Below are positions 1-9,464 of a stretch of DNA of 64,000 nucleotides, one piece after another. Origin of the DNA: an uncultured Eubacteriales bacterium. Its GTDB lineage: Bacteria; Bacillota; Clostridia; Christensenellales; Aristaeellaceae. The position numbers and the translations under genes are program-made. The stretch covers positions 19,985-83,984 of the forward strand of contig CADCHI010000008.1 in the NCBI GenBank assembly GCA_902801165.1. Direction: 5' to 3'. Every line of letters begins with the position of its first letter. The first letter of the stretch is position 1. The notes below the pieces were generated by a model that saw only the letters and a list, made by a program, of their open reading frames with translations, searched no databases and was not told the DNA's origin.

Positions 1-1022
1 TGCTCGGCTTCGCCGGCGAGGCCCGCCATGGCGCTGCCGGCGAGGTTGCCAAAGCTGAAACCGCTGGGGATGCGCCTGCTGAAGCCGCCGGGCAGTCCGC
101 CCGGGAAGCCGGCGCCGCCGGGGTTCTCGCCGGGCACCTGGGACGGGTCCGGCAGTTCAAAGGCCAGCTGCGCGGAGGCCGCTTCAATGTCTCCGGAGAG
201 GGCCTTGACGGCCAGCGTATAGCGGCCTGCGGCCAGCTCCTTCACCGGCAGGGCCAGGGTGGCCTCCGCCTGGCGGGATTTGAATACCTCCGCGCCGTCG
301 GGGCCGGTGATGAGGACGTCATAGGCGTCCCACGGGTCGCTCTGGGTCCAGCGGAAGGTGATGATCCCCTCGCCCAGGTCCGTGAAGTGGTACACGAGTG
401 CCTCGTCAGGCTGGGCCTCGGGGGATTCGACGCGAATCTCCAGCGCGGCGGGCTCCGGCGTGGGCTCGGGGGTCGGCTCCAGCGTGGGCTCGACGGTGGG
501 CTCGAGGCTGGGCTCCGGGGTCAGTTCGTCGGTGGGCTCGGGGGTTGGGGTTGGAGTGATCTCGGGAACATCGGTGGCGTCCGGCACGGGTGTGGGCGAG
601 GGTGAAACCTCGGGCTCATCCGGCGCGTCGGAACTGTCCGGCACGGGAGTGGGCGAAGGCGAGGCCTCGGGGTCATCCGGTTCGTCGGTGGCGTCCGGCA
701 CGGGGGTGGGCGAAGGCGAAACCTCGGGCTCATCCGGCGCGTCGGTGGTGTCCGACACGGGGGTGGGCGAGGCAGAGACCTCGGGTTCACCCGGTTCGCC
801 GGTGGCATCCGGAGAGGGCGAGACCTCGGGCGCGTCGGTGGCGTCCGTCACGGGGGACGGGGAGGGCGAAACCTCGGGATCGCCCGTGCCGCCGCCTTCC
901 GCTTCGTCGGCAAAGGCCGCCGTGGCGGCGGCGATGCCGGCGGTGACCGCGGCCAGCGCCATCAGCCCTGCCAGGACCAGGCAGAGCAGCCGCTTAGTCC
1001 TCAGGCGCTTCAGCTTCTTCAT
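1..1022 (-). CDS. Secreted Pro/Glu/Ser/Thr tandem-repeat protein, partial (runs off window start)
   Basis: The frame opens with ATG at 1022 (MKKLKRLRTKRLLCLVLAGL) and stays open to base 1, so the C-terminus lies outside. Residues 1-39 look like a signal peptide ending near AAFADEA. A low-complexity stalk follows, built from about six imperfect repeats of 18-22 residues around PEVSPSPTPVPDATDEPD, then shorter PTPEPT units. After residue about 190 there is a compact domain (LEIRVESPEA..., YHFTDLGEGIITFRWTQSDP) that resembles a small beta-sandwich, then a Gly/Pro-rich stretch. The start overlaps the 3' end of the upstream adaptor gene by 29 bases, so it is probably the last gene of the ABC operon. 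Function unknown; a cell-surface or secreted partner of the transporter is an inference. Confidence 0.72.
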   Translation of the reverse strand, partial: MKKLKRLRTKRLLCLVLAGLMALAAVTAGIAAATAAFADEAEGGGTGDPEVSPSPSPVTDATDAPEVSPSPDATGEPGEPEVSASPTPVSDTTDAPDEPEVSPSPTPVPDATDEPDDPEASPSPTPVPDSSDAPDEPEVSPSPTPVPDATDVPEITPTPTPEPTDELTPEPSLEPTVEPTLEPTPEPTPEPAALEIRVESPEAQPDEALVYHFTDLGEGIITFRWTQSDPWDAYDVLITGPDGAEVFKSRQAEATLALPVKELAAGRYTLAVKALSGDIEAASAQLAFELPDPSQVPGENPGGAGFPGGLPGGFSRRIPSGFSFGNLAGSAMAGLAGEAE

Positions 1023-2151
1023 AGTCCGTCACCTCTTCGGGCGCGTCCTCCGCCTCGTCGTCCTCCAGGGTGGTCACCACGGCGCTCATGCCGTAGCGGG
1101 TGTTGGCGTCGGGGGTGAAGTCGATGTACACGGTGTAGGTCACCGCCTGTTCGCCGGCGTCCATGCCGGAGGAAGTGGAGGCGTCCGCCACGGCGGAGAT
1201 CATGGAGATCGTGCCGGGGTAGGTGATCTCGTTATCCTGGTTCCAGACCAGCTCGATGCTCACCGGGTCGCCCACGGCGATGTCGCTCAGGCTGGCCTCT
1301 TCGATCTTGGCCTCGATGCGCATGGCGTCGGCGGGGTACAGCACCGCGGCCACGCTGTCCTTCTGGATGGGGCTGCCCTGCTGGGCGTTGACCTGATAGA
1401 CGATGCCGTCGATGTCCGCGGCGATGTCGCTGCCGCTCATGTACAGGCCGTCAAAGGCGCCGTCCAGGGTCTCGAAGAGCAGGTCGCCCCGCTGGACCTC
1501 GTCCCCCGCGGACACCGCGAAGGACACGATGCTGCCGTTGCCGGAGATGGCGGTGGGGTTCGCGCGGGTCAGCGTGCCGCGGCCGATGCGCTTGGAGGTG
1601 GTGTCCTTGTCGCCGCGGTAGACGTTCACGGTCTCGCCCACCAGGAACTCGCCGGAGAGCACCTTCACGGTGTAGTCGGTGCCCTGGATGGCGGTGATCA
1701 CGCCGGTGCCGGTGTGCTTGCCGTCGGAATAGCAGCTCAGGTAGACGCTCTCGCCCACGTGGACGAACTTGGTGTCCGTGGAGTTGTAGGCGTTCTCGGT
1801 GGAGGCGTCGATGGTGTAGACGCTCTCGCCCTCGATGTACATCACCGCGCCGTAGCGGCCGGAGATGGTGTCGGCGGAATCGCCGGGCTGGCCGAAGACG
1901 CCCGTGACGGTGCCGCTCTCGTCGGCGTAGACCTTCGTGGTGGACAGGCTGACCAGCACGTCTCCGGCGCTGACCCGCTCGCCGGACTCCACGGCCACCC
2001 GGGCCACGGTGCCGCCGATGGGGGCGTAGATCTCGTGGGTCTCGCTGGCGGTCACGGTGCCGTTCAGCGTGATGGTCTCCGCCAGCGCCACAGGCGCCAG
2101 CAGCAGGGCGGCGATGAGGAGGGCCGTAAGGGCTTTGCGAGTGAACTTCAT
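994..2151 (-). CDS. Secreted HlyD/RND-type adaptor (periplasmic adaptor-like) protein
   Basis: The 385-residue protein starts at ATG 2151, chosen because AGGAGG lies 8 bases upstream and the N-terminus is then a clean signal peptide (MKFTRKALTALLIAALLLAP, cleavage near ALA-E). The sequence after it (GTVTASETHEIYAPIGGTVARVAVESGERVSAGDVLVSL) is the lipoyl/barrel-sandwich half of membrane fusion proteins, with a second half around DIDGIVYQVNAQQGSPIQKDSV. The C-terminus is very acidic (EDDEAEDAPEEVTDYEEAEA). It is the second adaptor-like protein in this operon and lies 47 bases after the permease gene. Having two adaptors for one MacB-type pump is unusual. The adaptor role is inferred from family and context. 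Confidence 0.75.
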   Translation of the reverse strand: MKFTRKALTALLIAALLLAPVALAETITLNGTVTASETHEIYAPIGGTVARVAVESGERVSAGDVLVSLSTTKVYADESGTVTGVFGQPGDSADTISGRYGAVMYIEGESVYTIDASTENAYNSTDTKFVHVGESVYLSCYSDGKHTGTGVITAIQGTDYTVKVLSGEFLVGETVNVYRGDKDTTSKRIGRGTLTRANPTAISGNGSIVSFAVSAGDEVQRGDLLFETLDGAFDGLYMSGSDIAADIDGIVYQVNAQQGSPIQKDSVAAVLYPADAMRIEAKIEEASLSDIAVGDPVSIELVWNQDNEITYPGTISMISAVADASTSSGMDAGEQAVTYTVYIDFTPDANTRYGMSAVVTTLEDDEAEDAPEEVTDYEEAEAPED

Positions 2152-2198
2152 GGTGATGACCTCCTGACTTGGGGTGTGGGGGAAGGGGGGAATCGGGG

Positions 2199-3410
2199 TC
2201 ACATCGAGCGCAGCGCGTCGATGGGGTTCAGCTTGCTGGCCTTTCGGGCCGGGGCCCAGCCGAAGATGATGCCCACGGCGGCGGAGAAGCCCGCGCCCAG
2301 GGCGATGGCGCCCGGGGAGACGACGAAGGTGGTGCCCAGGACCTTGGAGAGGATCAGTGACAGCAGCAGGCCGAGCAGTATGCCCAGCGCGCCGCCGATG
2401 ACCGACAGCAGGAAGGATTCGATCAAAAACTGTATCTGGATCTGCCAGGGAATGGCGCCCAGCGCCTTCTTCAGGCCGATCTCCGTGGTGCGCTCGGTGA
2501 CGGTGGTGAGCATCATGTTCATGATGCCGATGCCGCCGACCACCAGGGCGATGGAGGCGATGCCCGCCAGCAGCGAGCTGACCATTCCCAGCATGGTCTT
2601 CATGGTCTCCTCGATGCTGGACATGTTCAGGATGCTGTAGCAGTCCTCCTCAAAGCTGAACATGGCGTCCAGCTCGGCCTCCAGGGCGTCGGTGGCGTCC
2701 TCGGAATCCACGCCGTCCTCCAGGTACACGGTGAAGGAGGTGATGACGTTGGCGTTGTTCAGCTTCAGCGCCGTGGTGTAGGGCACCAGGATGTCCGGGC
2801 TGCCGGTGAACAGCGTGGCGATGCTGGTGTCGCTGTCCTCGTCCAGCAGGCCCACCACCAGGAAGGGGATGCCGTTGACGTACAGGCTCTCGCCGATGGG
2901 GTCGATGCCGTAGAAGAATTCCTCCACCATGTCCGGGCTGATGAGGCACACGTGGGTCTTGTTGTCCTCGTCGGTGAAGTTGATGGCGCGGCCCCGGGTC
3001 AGGGCGTCGTCGTTCTGGCGGAAGTAGTAGGCGTTCTTGCCGGAGACGTTGACGCTGTCCTCGTAGCTGCCGCCCCGGGAGACCCGGGCGGTCAGGGACA
3101 CGCTGGGGGTGACGCCCTCCACGATGTCCATGGCGGACAGGGTGTTCAGGTCCTCCGGCGACAGGCCGGATTTTAGGTCGCTGCCGGTGACGGTGACCGT
3201 CAGCGTGCCAGCGCCCAGCTCGCTGAAGGAGTTGGTCAGGGAGCCGGAGAAGCCGTTCACGGTGGTGATCAGGGCGATGACCGCGGCCACGCCGATCAGT
3301 ATGCCCAGCACCGTCAAGAAGGAGCGCACGCGGCAGCCCAGGATGTTGGACAGCGACATCTTCACGCACTCGCCGATCATGATGAGGGTGGCCTTGATCG
3401 ATCTAAGCAT
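2199..3410 (-). CDS. MacB/FtsX-type ABC transporter permease
   Basis: This 403-residue membrane protein has the MacB layout: one N-terminal transmembrane helix (about residues 27-50, FLTVLGILIGVAAVIALITT), a large extracytoplasmic MacB_PCD domain (about 50-275), and three C-terminal helices with the FtsX signature GGIGIMNMMLTTVTERTTEI. MacB permeases are mechanotransmission proteins that drive export of peptides, macrolides or lipoproteins rather than moving substrate through a channel. It follows the ATPase gene and precedes the second adaptor. Its start codon lies inside a 21-base direct repeat shared with the end of the ATPase gene (see that entry). The substrate cannot be deduced. Confidence 0.9.
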   Translation of the reverse strand: MLRSIKATLIMIGECVKMSLSNILGCRVRSFLTVLGILIGVAAVIALITTVNGFSGSLTNSFSELGAGTLTVTVTGSDLKSGLSPEDLNTLSAMDIVEGVTPSVSLTARVSRGGSYEDSVNVSGKNAYYFRQNDDALTRGRAINFTDEDNKTHVCLISPDMVEEFFYGIDPIGESLYVNGIPFLVVGLLDEDSDTSIATLFTGSPDILVPYTTALKLNNANVITSFTVYLEDGVDSEDATDALEAELDAMFSFEEDCYSILNMSSIEETMKTMLGMVSSLLAGIASIALVVGGIGIMNMMLTTVTERTTEIGLKKALGAIPWQIQIQFLIESFLLSVIGGALGILLGLLLSLILSKVLGTTFVVSPGAIALGAGFSAAVGIIFGWAPARKASKLNPIDALRSM

Positions 3411-3532
3411 CGTTCGTGCCTCCTCCCATGTCGGCTGCCCCGCGGCGGAGCCGCGTCGCAGCTACGCGGGCCGGTGTCCTTCGGAACCGACGGCCGCTAG
3501 TCGTAGGCACCAGGAATGAAAGCAGGGAAAAG

Positions 3533-3557
<25 letters not shown>
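3407..3557. repeat. 21-bp direct repeat bracketing a 109-bp insert between ABC genes
   Basis: The sequence GCATCGTTCGTGCCTCCTCC(C) occurs at 3407-3427 and again at 3537-3557. The downstream copy is the 3' end of the ATPase gene (GGAGGAGGCACGAACGATGC, then stop) and the other is the RBS and start of the permease gene. A single copy would give a stop/start overlap, so the 109 bases in between look like an insertion or a segmental duplication that separated two once-overlapping genes. The insert is GC-rich and carries no gene. Confidence 0.75.
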
Positions 3558-4272
<715 letters not shown>

Positions 4273-4273
<1 letters not shown>

Positions 4274-5313
4274 CAGTTGCCCCTCTCCGGGCGGGTTCGG
4301 CTGCCGTCGCCGCTGCCGGACCAGTTGCCGCCGCCATTGCCGCTGCCGGACCAGTTGCCGCCGTTGTTGCTGCCGGGCCGGTTGCCCGTGTTGCCGCCCG
4401 GGCCGCCGGACTGGTTGAACTGCTGGCTCGAGAACATGCTCGCGAACAGGCCCGCGGCGGTCTGCTCGGTCTTCGCCTCGGCGTACACCACGTCGCCGTC
4501 CTGCAGGCCCTCGGCGATTTCGATATAGTTGCCGTTGCTCACGCCGGTGGTCACGTAGACCTGGGTCAGCTCGCCAGCCTCGTCCCGCATCCAGACGAAG
4601 GCCTGGTTGGTGAAGTCGAAGCTGAGGGCATCTACCTTCAGGATGACTACGTCCTCCGCCACCTCCGAGGGGATCGTGACGGTGACCTGCATGCCGGGCA
4701 GCACGCCCTCGTCCACGTCCACATAGGCCGTGGCGGTGTAGTAGGCCACGTTGCCGTTGGAGGAGGAGATGTAGTCGATGGCGTCCACCTTGGATTCAAA
4801 GGTCCGCTCCAGGGCCGTGACCGTCACGGTGCAGGCCTGGCCCACGCTGACCTCGCCGATGTCGTACTCGTCCACGCGGAAGGCCACCTTCATGTGGGAG
4901 AAGTCCGCGATCTGCACCAGGGCGTCGCCCTGGGACACCTCGTCGCCCTCCTCCACGCTCAGCACGTTCACCCGGCCGTCGAAGTCGGCGGTGACGGTCT
5001 GGCCGGTGGACAGGCGCAGCAGCTTCTGGTCCTCCTTCACGTCGTCCCCGGCGGCCACGTACAGCGTGCGTACCGTGCCGGAGCCGCTGGCTGTGTAGGA
5101 GGCGCTGTCCACCAGGCTCAGGTTGCCGCTGAAGCTCAGGGAGTTGGAGATGCTGCCCGTGGTGGCGGTGTAGCTGTCATAGGTCACGGTGTATTCCACC
5201 TTCAGTGAAAGATAGGCGTACAGGCCGACGCCGCCCAGGACCAGCAACAGGACCAGGAAGAGCAGTATCTTCCTGAGGATGCGCTTTTTGCGGGGCTTGC
5301 CGTTTTTGCTCAT
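4273..5313 (-). CDS. HlyD/MacA-like membrane fusion protein
   Basis: This 346-residue protein starts at ATG 5313 with AAAGGA upstream. A basic N-terminus (MSKNGKPRKKRILRKILLF) leads into a single membrane anchor (about residues 12-35), then a barrel-sandwich/lipoyl domain (SGTVRTLYVAAGDDVKEDQKLL, DFDGRVNVLSVEEGDEVSQG) and beta-barrel domains. The last 50 residues are a Gly/Asn/Ser/Trp-rich tail (GGNWSGSGNGGGNWSGSG), probably disordered. It is the first gene of the minus-strand export operon: adaptor, ATPase, permease, second adaptor, repeat protein. As in MacA-MacB systems it should contact the permease outside the membrane. Confidence 0.85.
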
Positions 5314-5550
5314 AGTGGTTAACGTCCTTTCTGCGGCCGCCTCCCCCGGTGCGGGGCAGGGCTGCGCGCTCTGCGGCGCGGAAGGCGCACATGGAAGCAT
5401 GCGCCTCGTTTGATGGTATTCATTTTAAACCGCAAACTTTAAACGAACATGAAAAACCGGCCGGCGTTTTAAAACAAAGTGTGAAGGTTTTAGAGTGTGT
5501 ATCTAAAATGAGGCATGTGCAGTTTCGAGCGGATTGGGCTGCATTTCAAG

Positions 5551-5594
5551 GCGATTTCCCGCAGGCTTAGTGGGGCTAAGTCAAGGGAAATCAA
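5551..5594. repeat. Intergenic nested hairpin
   Basis: GATTTCCC at about 5551 pairs with GGGAAATC at about 5587, and inside it CTTAG pairs with CTAAG. The element sits in the roughly 650-base gap (5314-5960) upstream of the ABC operon. That gap has no convincing gene; it also holds AT-rich sequence likely to carry the operon promoter and the two TTGAATCAG hairpins listed next. Confidence 0.5.
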
Positions 5595-5724
5595 CGCTGA
5601 GTGGGCGGGTTGGGTCCACGGGAGAAAGACCGGTGTCCACAGTTGAGATACTTTTACTGTTTTCATTTCGGATCAGAAAACAGTGCCCACAAAACAGGAG
5701 AACAACATCAGCATAATAAAGGAA

Positions 5725-5759
5725 GATTTCCAGCACTTGAATCAGCGGCGCTGGAAATC
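5725..5759. repeat. TTGAATCAG-loop hairpin repeat, copy A
   Basis: This 35-base unit has a 12-base left arm GATTTCCAGCAC, an 11-base loop TTGAATCAGCG and a 12-base right arm GCGCTGGAAATC (11 of 12 pairs). Two more units with the same loop and different stems occur at 5875-5909 and 49808-49842. The bases after it (GCGCTCAAGGCGGCAGCAGATG near 5805-5830) recur in the tandem array at 50021-50151. Confidence 0.8.
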
Positions 5760-5874
5760 GTCTCAGTGAAAGTGTATTCAATTGTGCCGGGAATCCCCTG
5801 CGCTCAAGGCGGCAGCAGATGGGGTTGAGCACTTTGAGCTTCTGCCCGAATAACCTACACTTTTTCCGAAGGAA

Positions 5875-5909
5875 AATCCCGTGCGCTTGAATCAGTGGCG
5901 CACGGGATT
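5875..5909. repeat. TTGAATCAG-loop hairpin repeat, copy B
   Basis: Left arm AATCCCGTGCGC, loop TTGAATCAGTG, right arm GCGCACGGGATT, a perfect 12-bp stem. It is followed by AGAAAGGCGGTAGC, also found after copy C at 49.8 kb, and then by GCCGGCACTGCCGGCCCCTGCGCTCAA, close to the unit of the 50 kb tandem array. Its position just after the stop codon of the minus-strand beta-propeller gene could let it act as a transcript end. Confidence 0.85.
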
Positions 5910-5960
5910 GTTAATAGAAAGGCGGTAGCTGGTGGAAGCCGGCACTGCCGGCCCCTGCGC

Positions 5961-7919
5961 TCAACAGATGCGGATGCCGTAGATGATGCTGCTGCGCGTG
6001 CCCACGACGATCATGTCGTCGAACACGGCGGGCGTGCCCTCGATGTTGCCCCGCAGCTCCACCTCGGCGGCGATGCTGCCGGTGAGTCCGTCCAGCAGGC
6101 GCAGCTTGCCGCTGGAGCTGCCCACCAGCACGTAGCCCTTGCCGGAGGCGGTGTACAGGCAGGTGGGGGAGGACCAGCCGTAGGTGCCCAGGGACTTGGA
6201 CCAGACGGTCTCGCCGGTCTGCTTGTCCAGGGCGTACAGCATGCCGCGGGTGTCCTTGGTGCGGCAGATGTGGAAGTAGACCAGGTTGGAAAGGTCCTGC
6301 TTGCCCACGGCGGGGGTGGCGAAGCCGCCGCCGCCGTTGTCGTCGTTCTGGTGGATGGGGTCGGAATCCCGCTTCCAGAGTAACTCACCGGTCAGGGCGT
6401 TCAGCTTGAACATCTGGCAGGTGCCGTTGTGGCCGCGCTTGTCCAGCTCGTTGGTGGCGTACAGGGCCACCACGCCGTCGGACTCGGGCTCGATCACCAG
6501 GGAGGCGTCGATATCGTCCTTGGCATCGAAGCTCCAGACCAGGCGCATGTCGTTCAGGTCCACGCACTGGATGATGCCGATGTTCGTAGCGAAGTAGACG
6601 TAGTTGTTGTAGACGGCGATGGAGTTCTCCGTGCCCACCTTGCCGCCGGCCGTCTGCTGGTAGACGTAGCGGGTGACCTTGGGGTCCACCGTGACCGCGC
6701 CGGTGTACTGCTGGGTGTTCAGCTTTACCTTGTAGAGCACGCCGTTCTCACCGGCGGTGATCATCGTGTCGGTATCGCCGTCCACCAGCGGGGAGCAGTC
6801 AAAGGCCTGCCACTTGCGGTAGGCGTGGGAATCCTTGCCGTTGATGAAGTACAGCTGCTTCTGGTCGATCAGGCTCCAGATGCGGGTGCCGCAGGCCACG
6901 CGCTTGCCGCCCACGTCGTAGATGCCCTGGCCGCAGTACAGCAGCGGTACGCCCCGGGGATCCACGGCCAGACTGCCCTTGATGGGCGCGCCGATGTTGA
7001 TGGACTTGCGGGTCTCCTCGCCGTCTGCCAGGTCCAGGAAGTAGATGTGGCCGTCCAGCGTGGCGTAGATGACCTCCGTCAGGCCCTCCTTCGCCTTCTT
7101 CGCGCGGTTGATGTTCATCTGGGCGCGCAGGTCCGTGGGCCAGCGCACCACGCTCGCCTGGCCGGTCCAGCCCACGCCGGACCACTCGTCCAGGCCGTGG
7201 ATGCGCTTCTTCCAGGCCACCAGCAGGTGGGAGGGGTTGTCGGGAATGACGCCGTAGCCGCCGCCGTCCCGATAGTTGCTGCCGCGGAAGGTGGTCACGC
7301 CCTCCAGCGTGGCGTACTGGGTGGAGGAGCCCATGTGGATCTGCCCCTCGGTGGTGGCGAACACGGTGCTCGCGCTCTCTTCAGAGAAGACCTCCGTGGT
7401 GCTCACCAGGTTGTTCACCGCCGGGTTCGCGTACTCCGCGCCCGGGGCCGCCATCTGGTGGTAGACCGAGTGCTCCAGGCCGTCGTCCGGCTTTTGCTCC
7501 GGGTCCGGCGCGGGCTCCAGCGTGGCCGTGGAGGCCGGCGTCGCCGGGACCTCCGTGGCGGGAACCTCCGTGGCCGGAATGTCCGTGGGCGCCAGCGTGT
7601 TCGTGGCCGTCGGGGCCTCCACGATGGCCGTCATCACGTCGCTGCCGCTGCCCTGGCCCACCTCCAGCGTGCCCATGGCCGGGGCCGCGATCTCGACCTC
7701 CGGGCCGGCTGGGACCGGCTTCGGGGAAAGGGCGGAGATGGCCAGCAGAGAGCCGCCGCCGATCACCGCCAGTATGCAGGCGGAGGCCGCCGCCGCGTTG
7801 ATCGTCCGGCGCGCCTGGGGATATCTCTTGTAAAAGCGGCGCAGGCTGCGCTGGATGCCCGCAGCCGGCAGCGCTCGCTTGGCGTTGCTCTTGCGTCCCT
7901 TGGTGTTGCTCGTGCTCAT
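5961..7919 (-). CDS. Membrane-anchored PQQ/beta-propeller repeat protein
   Basis: This 652-residue protein has a basic N-terminus, one transmembrane anchor (about residues 40-63, INAAAASACILAVIGGGSLLAI), a Thr/Pro/Glu-rich linker with ATEVPATEVPATPA (about 70-145), and then a long beta-propeller region. Propeller blades are marked by repeats such as VIYATLDGHIYFLDLADGEE, NYVYFATNIGIIQCVDLNDM, GMLYALDKQTGETVWSKSLG and GYVLVGSSSGKLRLLDGLTG, the PQQ/YncE-like blade pattern. It is probably an extracellular binding or scaffold protein; no catalytic residues are evident. The start at 7919 has only a weak RBS. It is transcribed alone, divergently from the cobalamin genes. Confidence 0.8.
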   Translation of the reverse strand: MSTSNTKGRKSNAKRALPAAGIQRSLRRFYKRYPQARRTINAAAASACILAVIGGGSLLAISALSPKPVPAGPEVEIAAPAMGTLEVGQGSGSDVMTAIVEAPTATNTLAPTDIPATEVPATEVPATPASTATLEPAPDPEQKPDDGLEHSVYHQMAAPGAEYANPAVNNLVSTTEVFSEESASTVFATTEGQIHMGSSTQYATLEGVTTFRGSNYRDGGGYGVIPDNPSHLLVAWKKRIHGLDEWSGVGWTGQASVVRWPTDLRAQMNINRAKKAKEGLTEVIYATLDGHIYFLDLADGEETRKSINIGAPIKGSLAVDPRGVPLLYCGQGIYDVGGKRVACGTRIWSLIDQKQLYFINGKDSHAYRKWQAFDCSPLVDGDTDTMITAGENGVLYKVKLNTQQYTGAVTVDPKVTRYVYQQTAGGKVGTENSIAVYNNYVYFATNIGIIQCVDLNDMRLVWSFDAKDDIDASLVIEPESDGVVALYATNELDKRGHNGTCQMFKLNALTGELLWKRDSDPIHQNDDNGGGGFATPAVGKQDLSNLVYFHICRTKDTRGMLYALDKQTGETVWSKSLGTYGWSSPTCLYTASGKGYVLVGSSSGKLRLLDGLTGSIAAEVELRGNIEGTPAVFDDMIVVGTRSSIIYGIRIC

Positions 7920-7968
7920 CGGTCTGTCATCCTATCATCCGAAAAATGTCTAAATTTTATCATATTTC

Positions 7969-7996
7969 ATTATACAGCATAGTTTTTGAACGACAA
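7969..7996 (-). promoter_or_regulatory. Sigma-A-type promoter for the beta-propeller gene
   Basis: On the minus strand TTGTCG (7996-7991), a 16-base spacer and TATAAT (7974-7969) lie about 50 bases before the start codon at 7919, in an AT-rich patch. Confidence 0.65.
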
Positions 7997-8098
7997 TTAC
8001 AAAAGTATTTCAATAGTATGAAACTCATGCCGGGCATGAGACCGGCGAAAAACCGCGTCCCGACGGGCCGTGGGACGATATTGCGCCGCCTCGAATAC

Positions 8099-8128
8099 TT
8101 GTAACCAGGGCGGCAGTTGTGCTATACT
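8099..8128 (+). promoter_or_regulatory. Promoter of the cobalamin operon
   Basis: TTGTAA at 8099-8104, 18-base spacer, TATACT at 8123-8128, giving a leader of about 65 bases before the cobB start at 8199. No cobalamin riboswitch signature (such as a GCCACTG B12 box) was seen in the divergent gap. Confidence 0.6.
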
Positions 8129-8198
8129 TATCTTGGCGTTTTGCGCCGCGAAGAGAACGAAGACGCCGCGCCGGAGGGCGCGGGGAGGAGGCCTGGAC

Positions 8199-9464
8199 AT
8201 GCGGATCATGCTGGCGGGAATCAGCAGCGGCTGCGGCAAGACCACGGCGTCGCTGGCGCTGATGGCGGCGCTGCGGCGGCAGGGAATGGCGGTGGCGCCG
8301 TTCAAGTCCGGCCCGGACTACATCGATCCCGGGTTCCACCGCGTGGCCTGCGGCAGGCCCTCCCACAACCTGGACGAATGGCTCTGCGCGCCGGAAAGCG
8401 TGCGGCAAATACTGGGCCTGGGCAGCGCCGGCGCGGACATCGCCGTGATTGAGGGCGCCATGGGCTTTTACGACGGCCTGGGCGGCGGCACCCAGTGCAG
8501 CGCCTACGCCCTGGCGAAACACACTGGCACGCCCGTGGTGCTGGTGGTGGACGCCTCCGGCAGCGCCGCCAGCGCGGCGGCCACGGCGCTGGGCTTCATG
8601 AAATACCGCCCGGACAACACCATTGCCGGGGCGCTGGTGAACCGGGTCTCCGGCGAGCGGCACTTCGAGCTGGTCCGCGAGGCCATGGCGGGCATCGGCC
8701 TGCCCTGCGTGGGCTGGATGCCCAAGGATGCGGGCCTGCACATGCCGGACCGCCATCTGGGCCTGGTGCCGGTGGAGGAGCGGCCCGAGGTGCGCGCGCA
8801 GATCGACCGCGCCGCCGACCTGATCCACATCGACCTGGACGCGCTGCGTCGGGTGGCCTCCCGGGCGGAGGCGATCCCCGAGCCGGCGCCGGACTGGCCG
8901 CGGCGCCTTTCGGGCCTGCGCATCGGCCTCGCGAAGGACGCCGCCTTCTCCTTTACCTACGAGGCGAACCTGATCGCCCTGCGGGGCATGGGGGCGGAGC
9001 TGGTACCATTCTCGCCGCTGGAGGATTTGGCGCTGCCAGAGGGGCTGGACGCCCTGTACCTGCCGGGAGGCTTCCCGGAGGTGTTCGAGGAGCGGTTGAA
9101 GGCAAACGCGGCCATGGCCCAATCGGTGCGGGACGCCGTCGAGGGCGGGCTGCGGGTCTACGCCGAGTGCGGCGGCATGCTGTACCTGGCGATGATCGGC
9201 GCGATTCCGCTGCGCTGGGAGATGACGGGCCGGCTGCAGCGCTTCGGCTACGTCACCGTGACTGACCGGGACGGCTATGCCTTCCCGGCCCATGAGTTCC
9301 ATCATTCGCTGGTGACGCCCACCGAGCCCCTGGATACCCGGTTCGAGGTGGCCAAGGGCGAGCGGCGCTACCGGGAGGGCTATCTATATAAGAACGTGCT
9401 GGCCGGCTATCCCCACATCCACTTCTTCGGCCGGCCGGAACTGGCAGAGAGGTTGTTTCTATGA
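8199..9464 (+). CDS. cobB: Cobyrinate a,c-diamide synthase
   Basis: This 421-residue enzyme is CobB/CbiA, which amidates the a and c acetate side chains of (hydrogeno)cobyrinate using glutamine and ATP. The N-terminal P-loop GISSGCGKTT (residues 7-16) and KSGPDYIDPGFH are typical of the synthetase domain. The C-terminal class I glutamine amidotransferase domain has the nucleophile Cys324 in YAECGGMLYL and a His in HEFHHS. ATG at 8199 is preceded by GGGGAGGAGG. It is the first gene of the cobalamin cluster and its stop overlaps the start of the next gene (ATGA). cbiA is the equivalent name used for anaerobic pathways. Confidence 0.93.
   Translation: MRIMLAGISSGCGKTTASLALMAALRRQGMAVAPFKSGPDYIDPGFHRVACGRPSHNLDEWLCAPESVRQILGLGSAGADIAVIEGAMGFYDGLGGGTQCSAYALAKHTGTPVVLVVDASGSAASAAATALGFMKYRPDNTIAGALVNRVSGERHFELVREAMAGIGLPCVGWMPKDAGLHMPDRHLGLVPVEERPEVRAQIDRAADLIHIDLDALRRVASRAEAIPEPAPDWPRRLSGLRIGLAKDAAFSFTYEANLIALRGMGAELVPFSPLEDLALPEGLDALYLPGGFPEVFEERLKANAAMAQSVRDAVEGGLRVYAECGGMLYLAMIGAIPLRWEMTGRLQRFGYVTVTDRDGYAFPAHEFHHSLVTPTEPLDTRFEVAKGERRYREGYLYKNVLAGYPHIHFFGRPELAERLFL

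Noticed and set aside
358-2640. Very long plus-strand open frame opposite the ABC operon
   Set aside because: It is low-complexity, lies antisense to clear adaptor and permease genes, and results from high GC at codon position three.
7920-8198. Cobalamin riboswitch before cobB
   Set aside because: No B12-box or conserved core could be found in the leader, which is only about 65 bases long.
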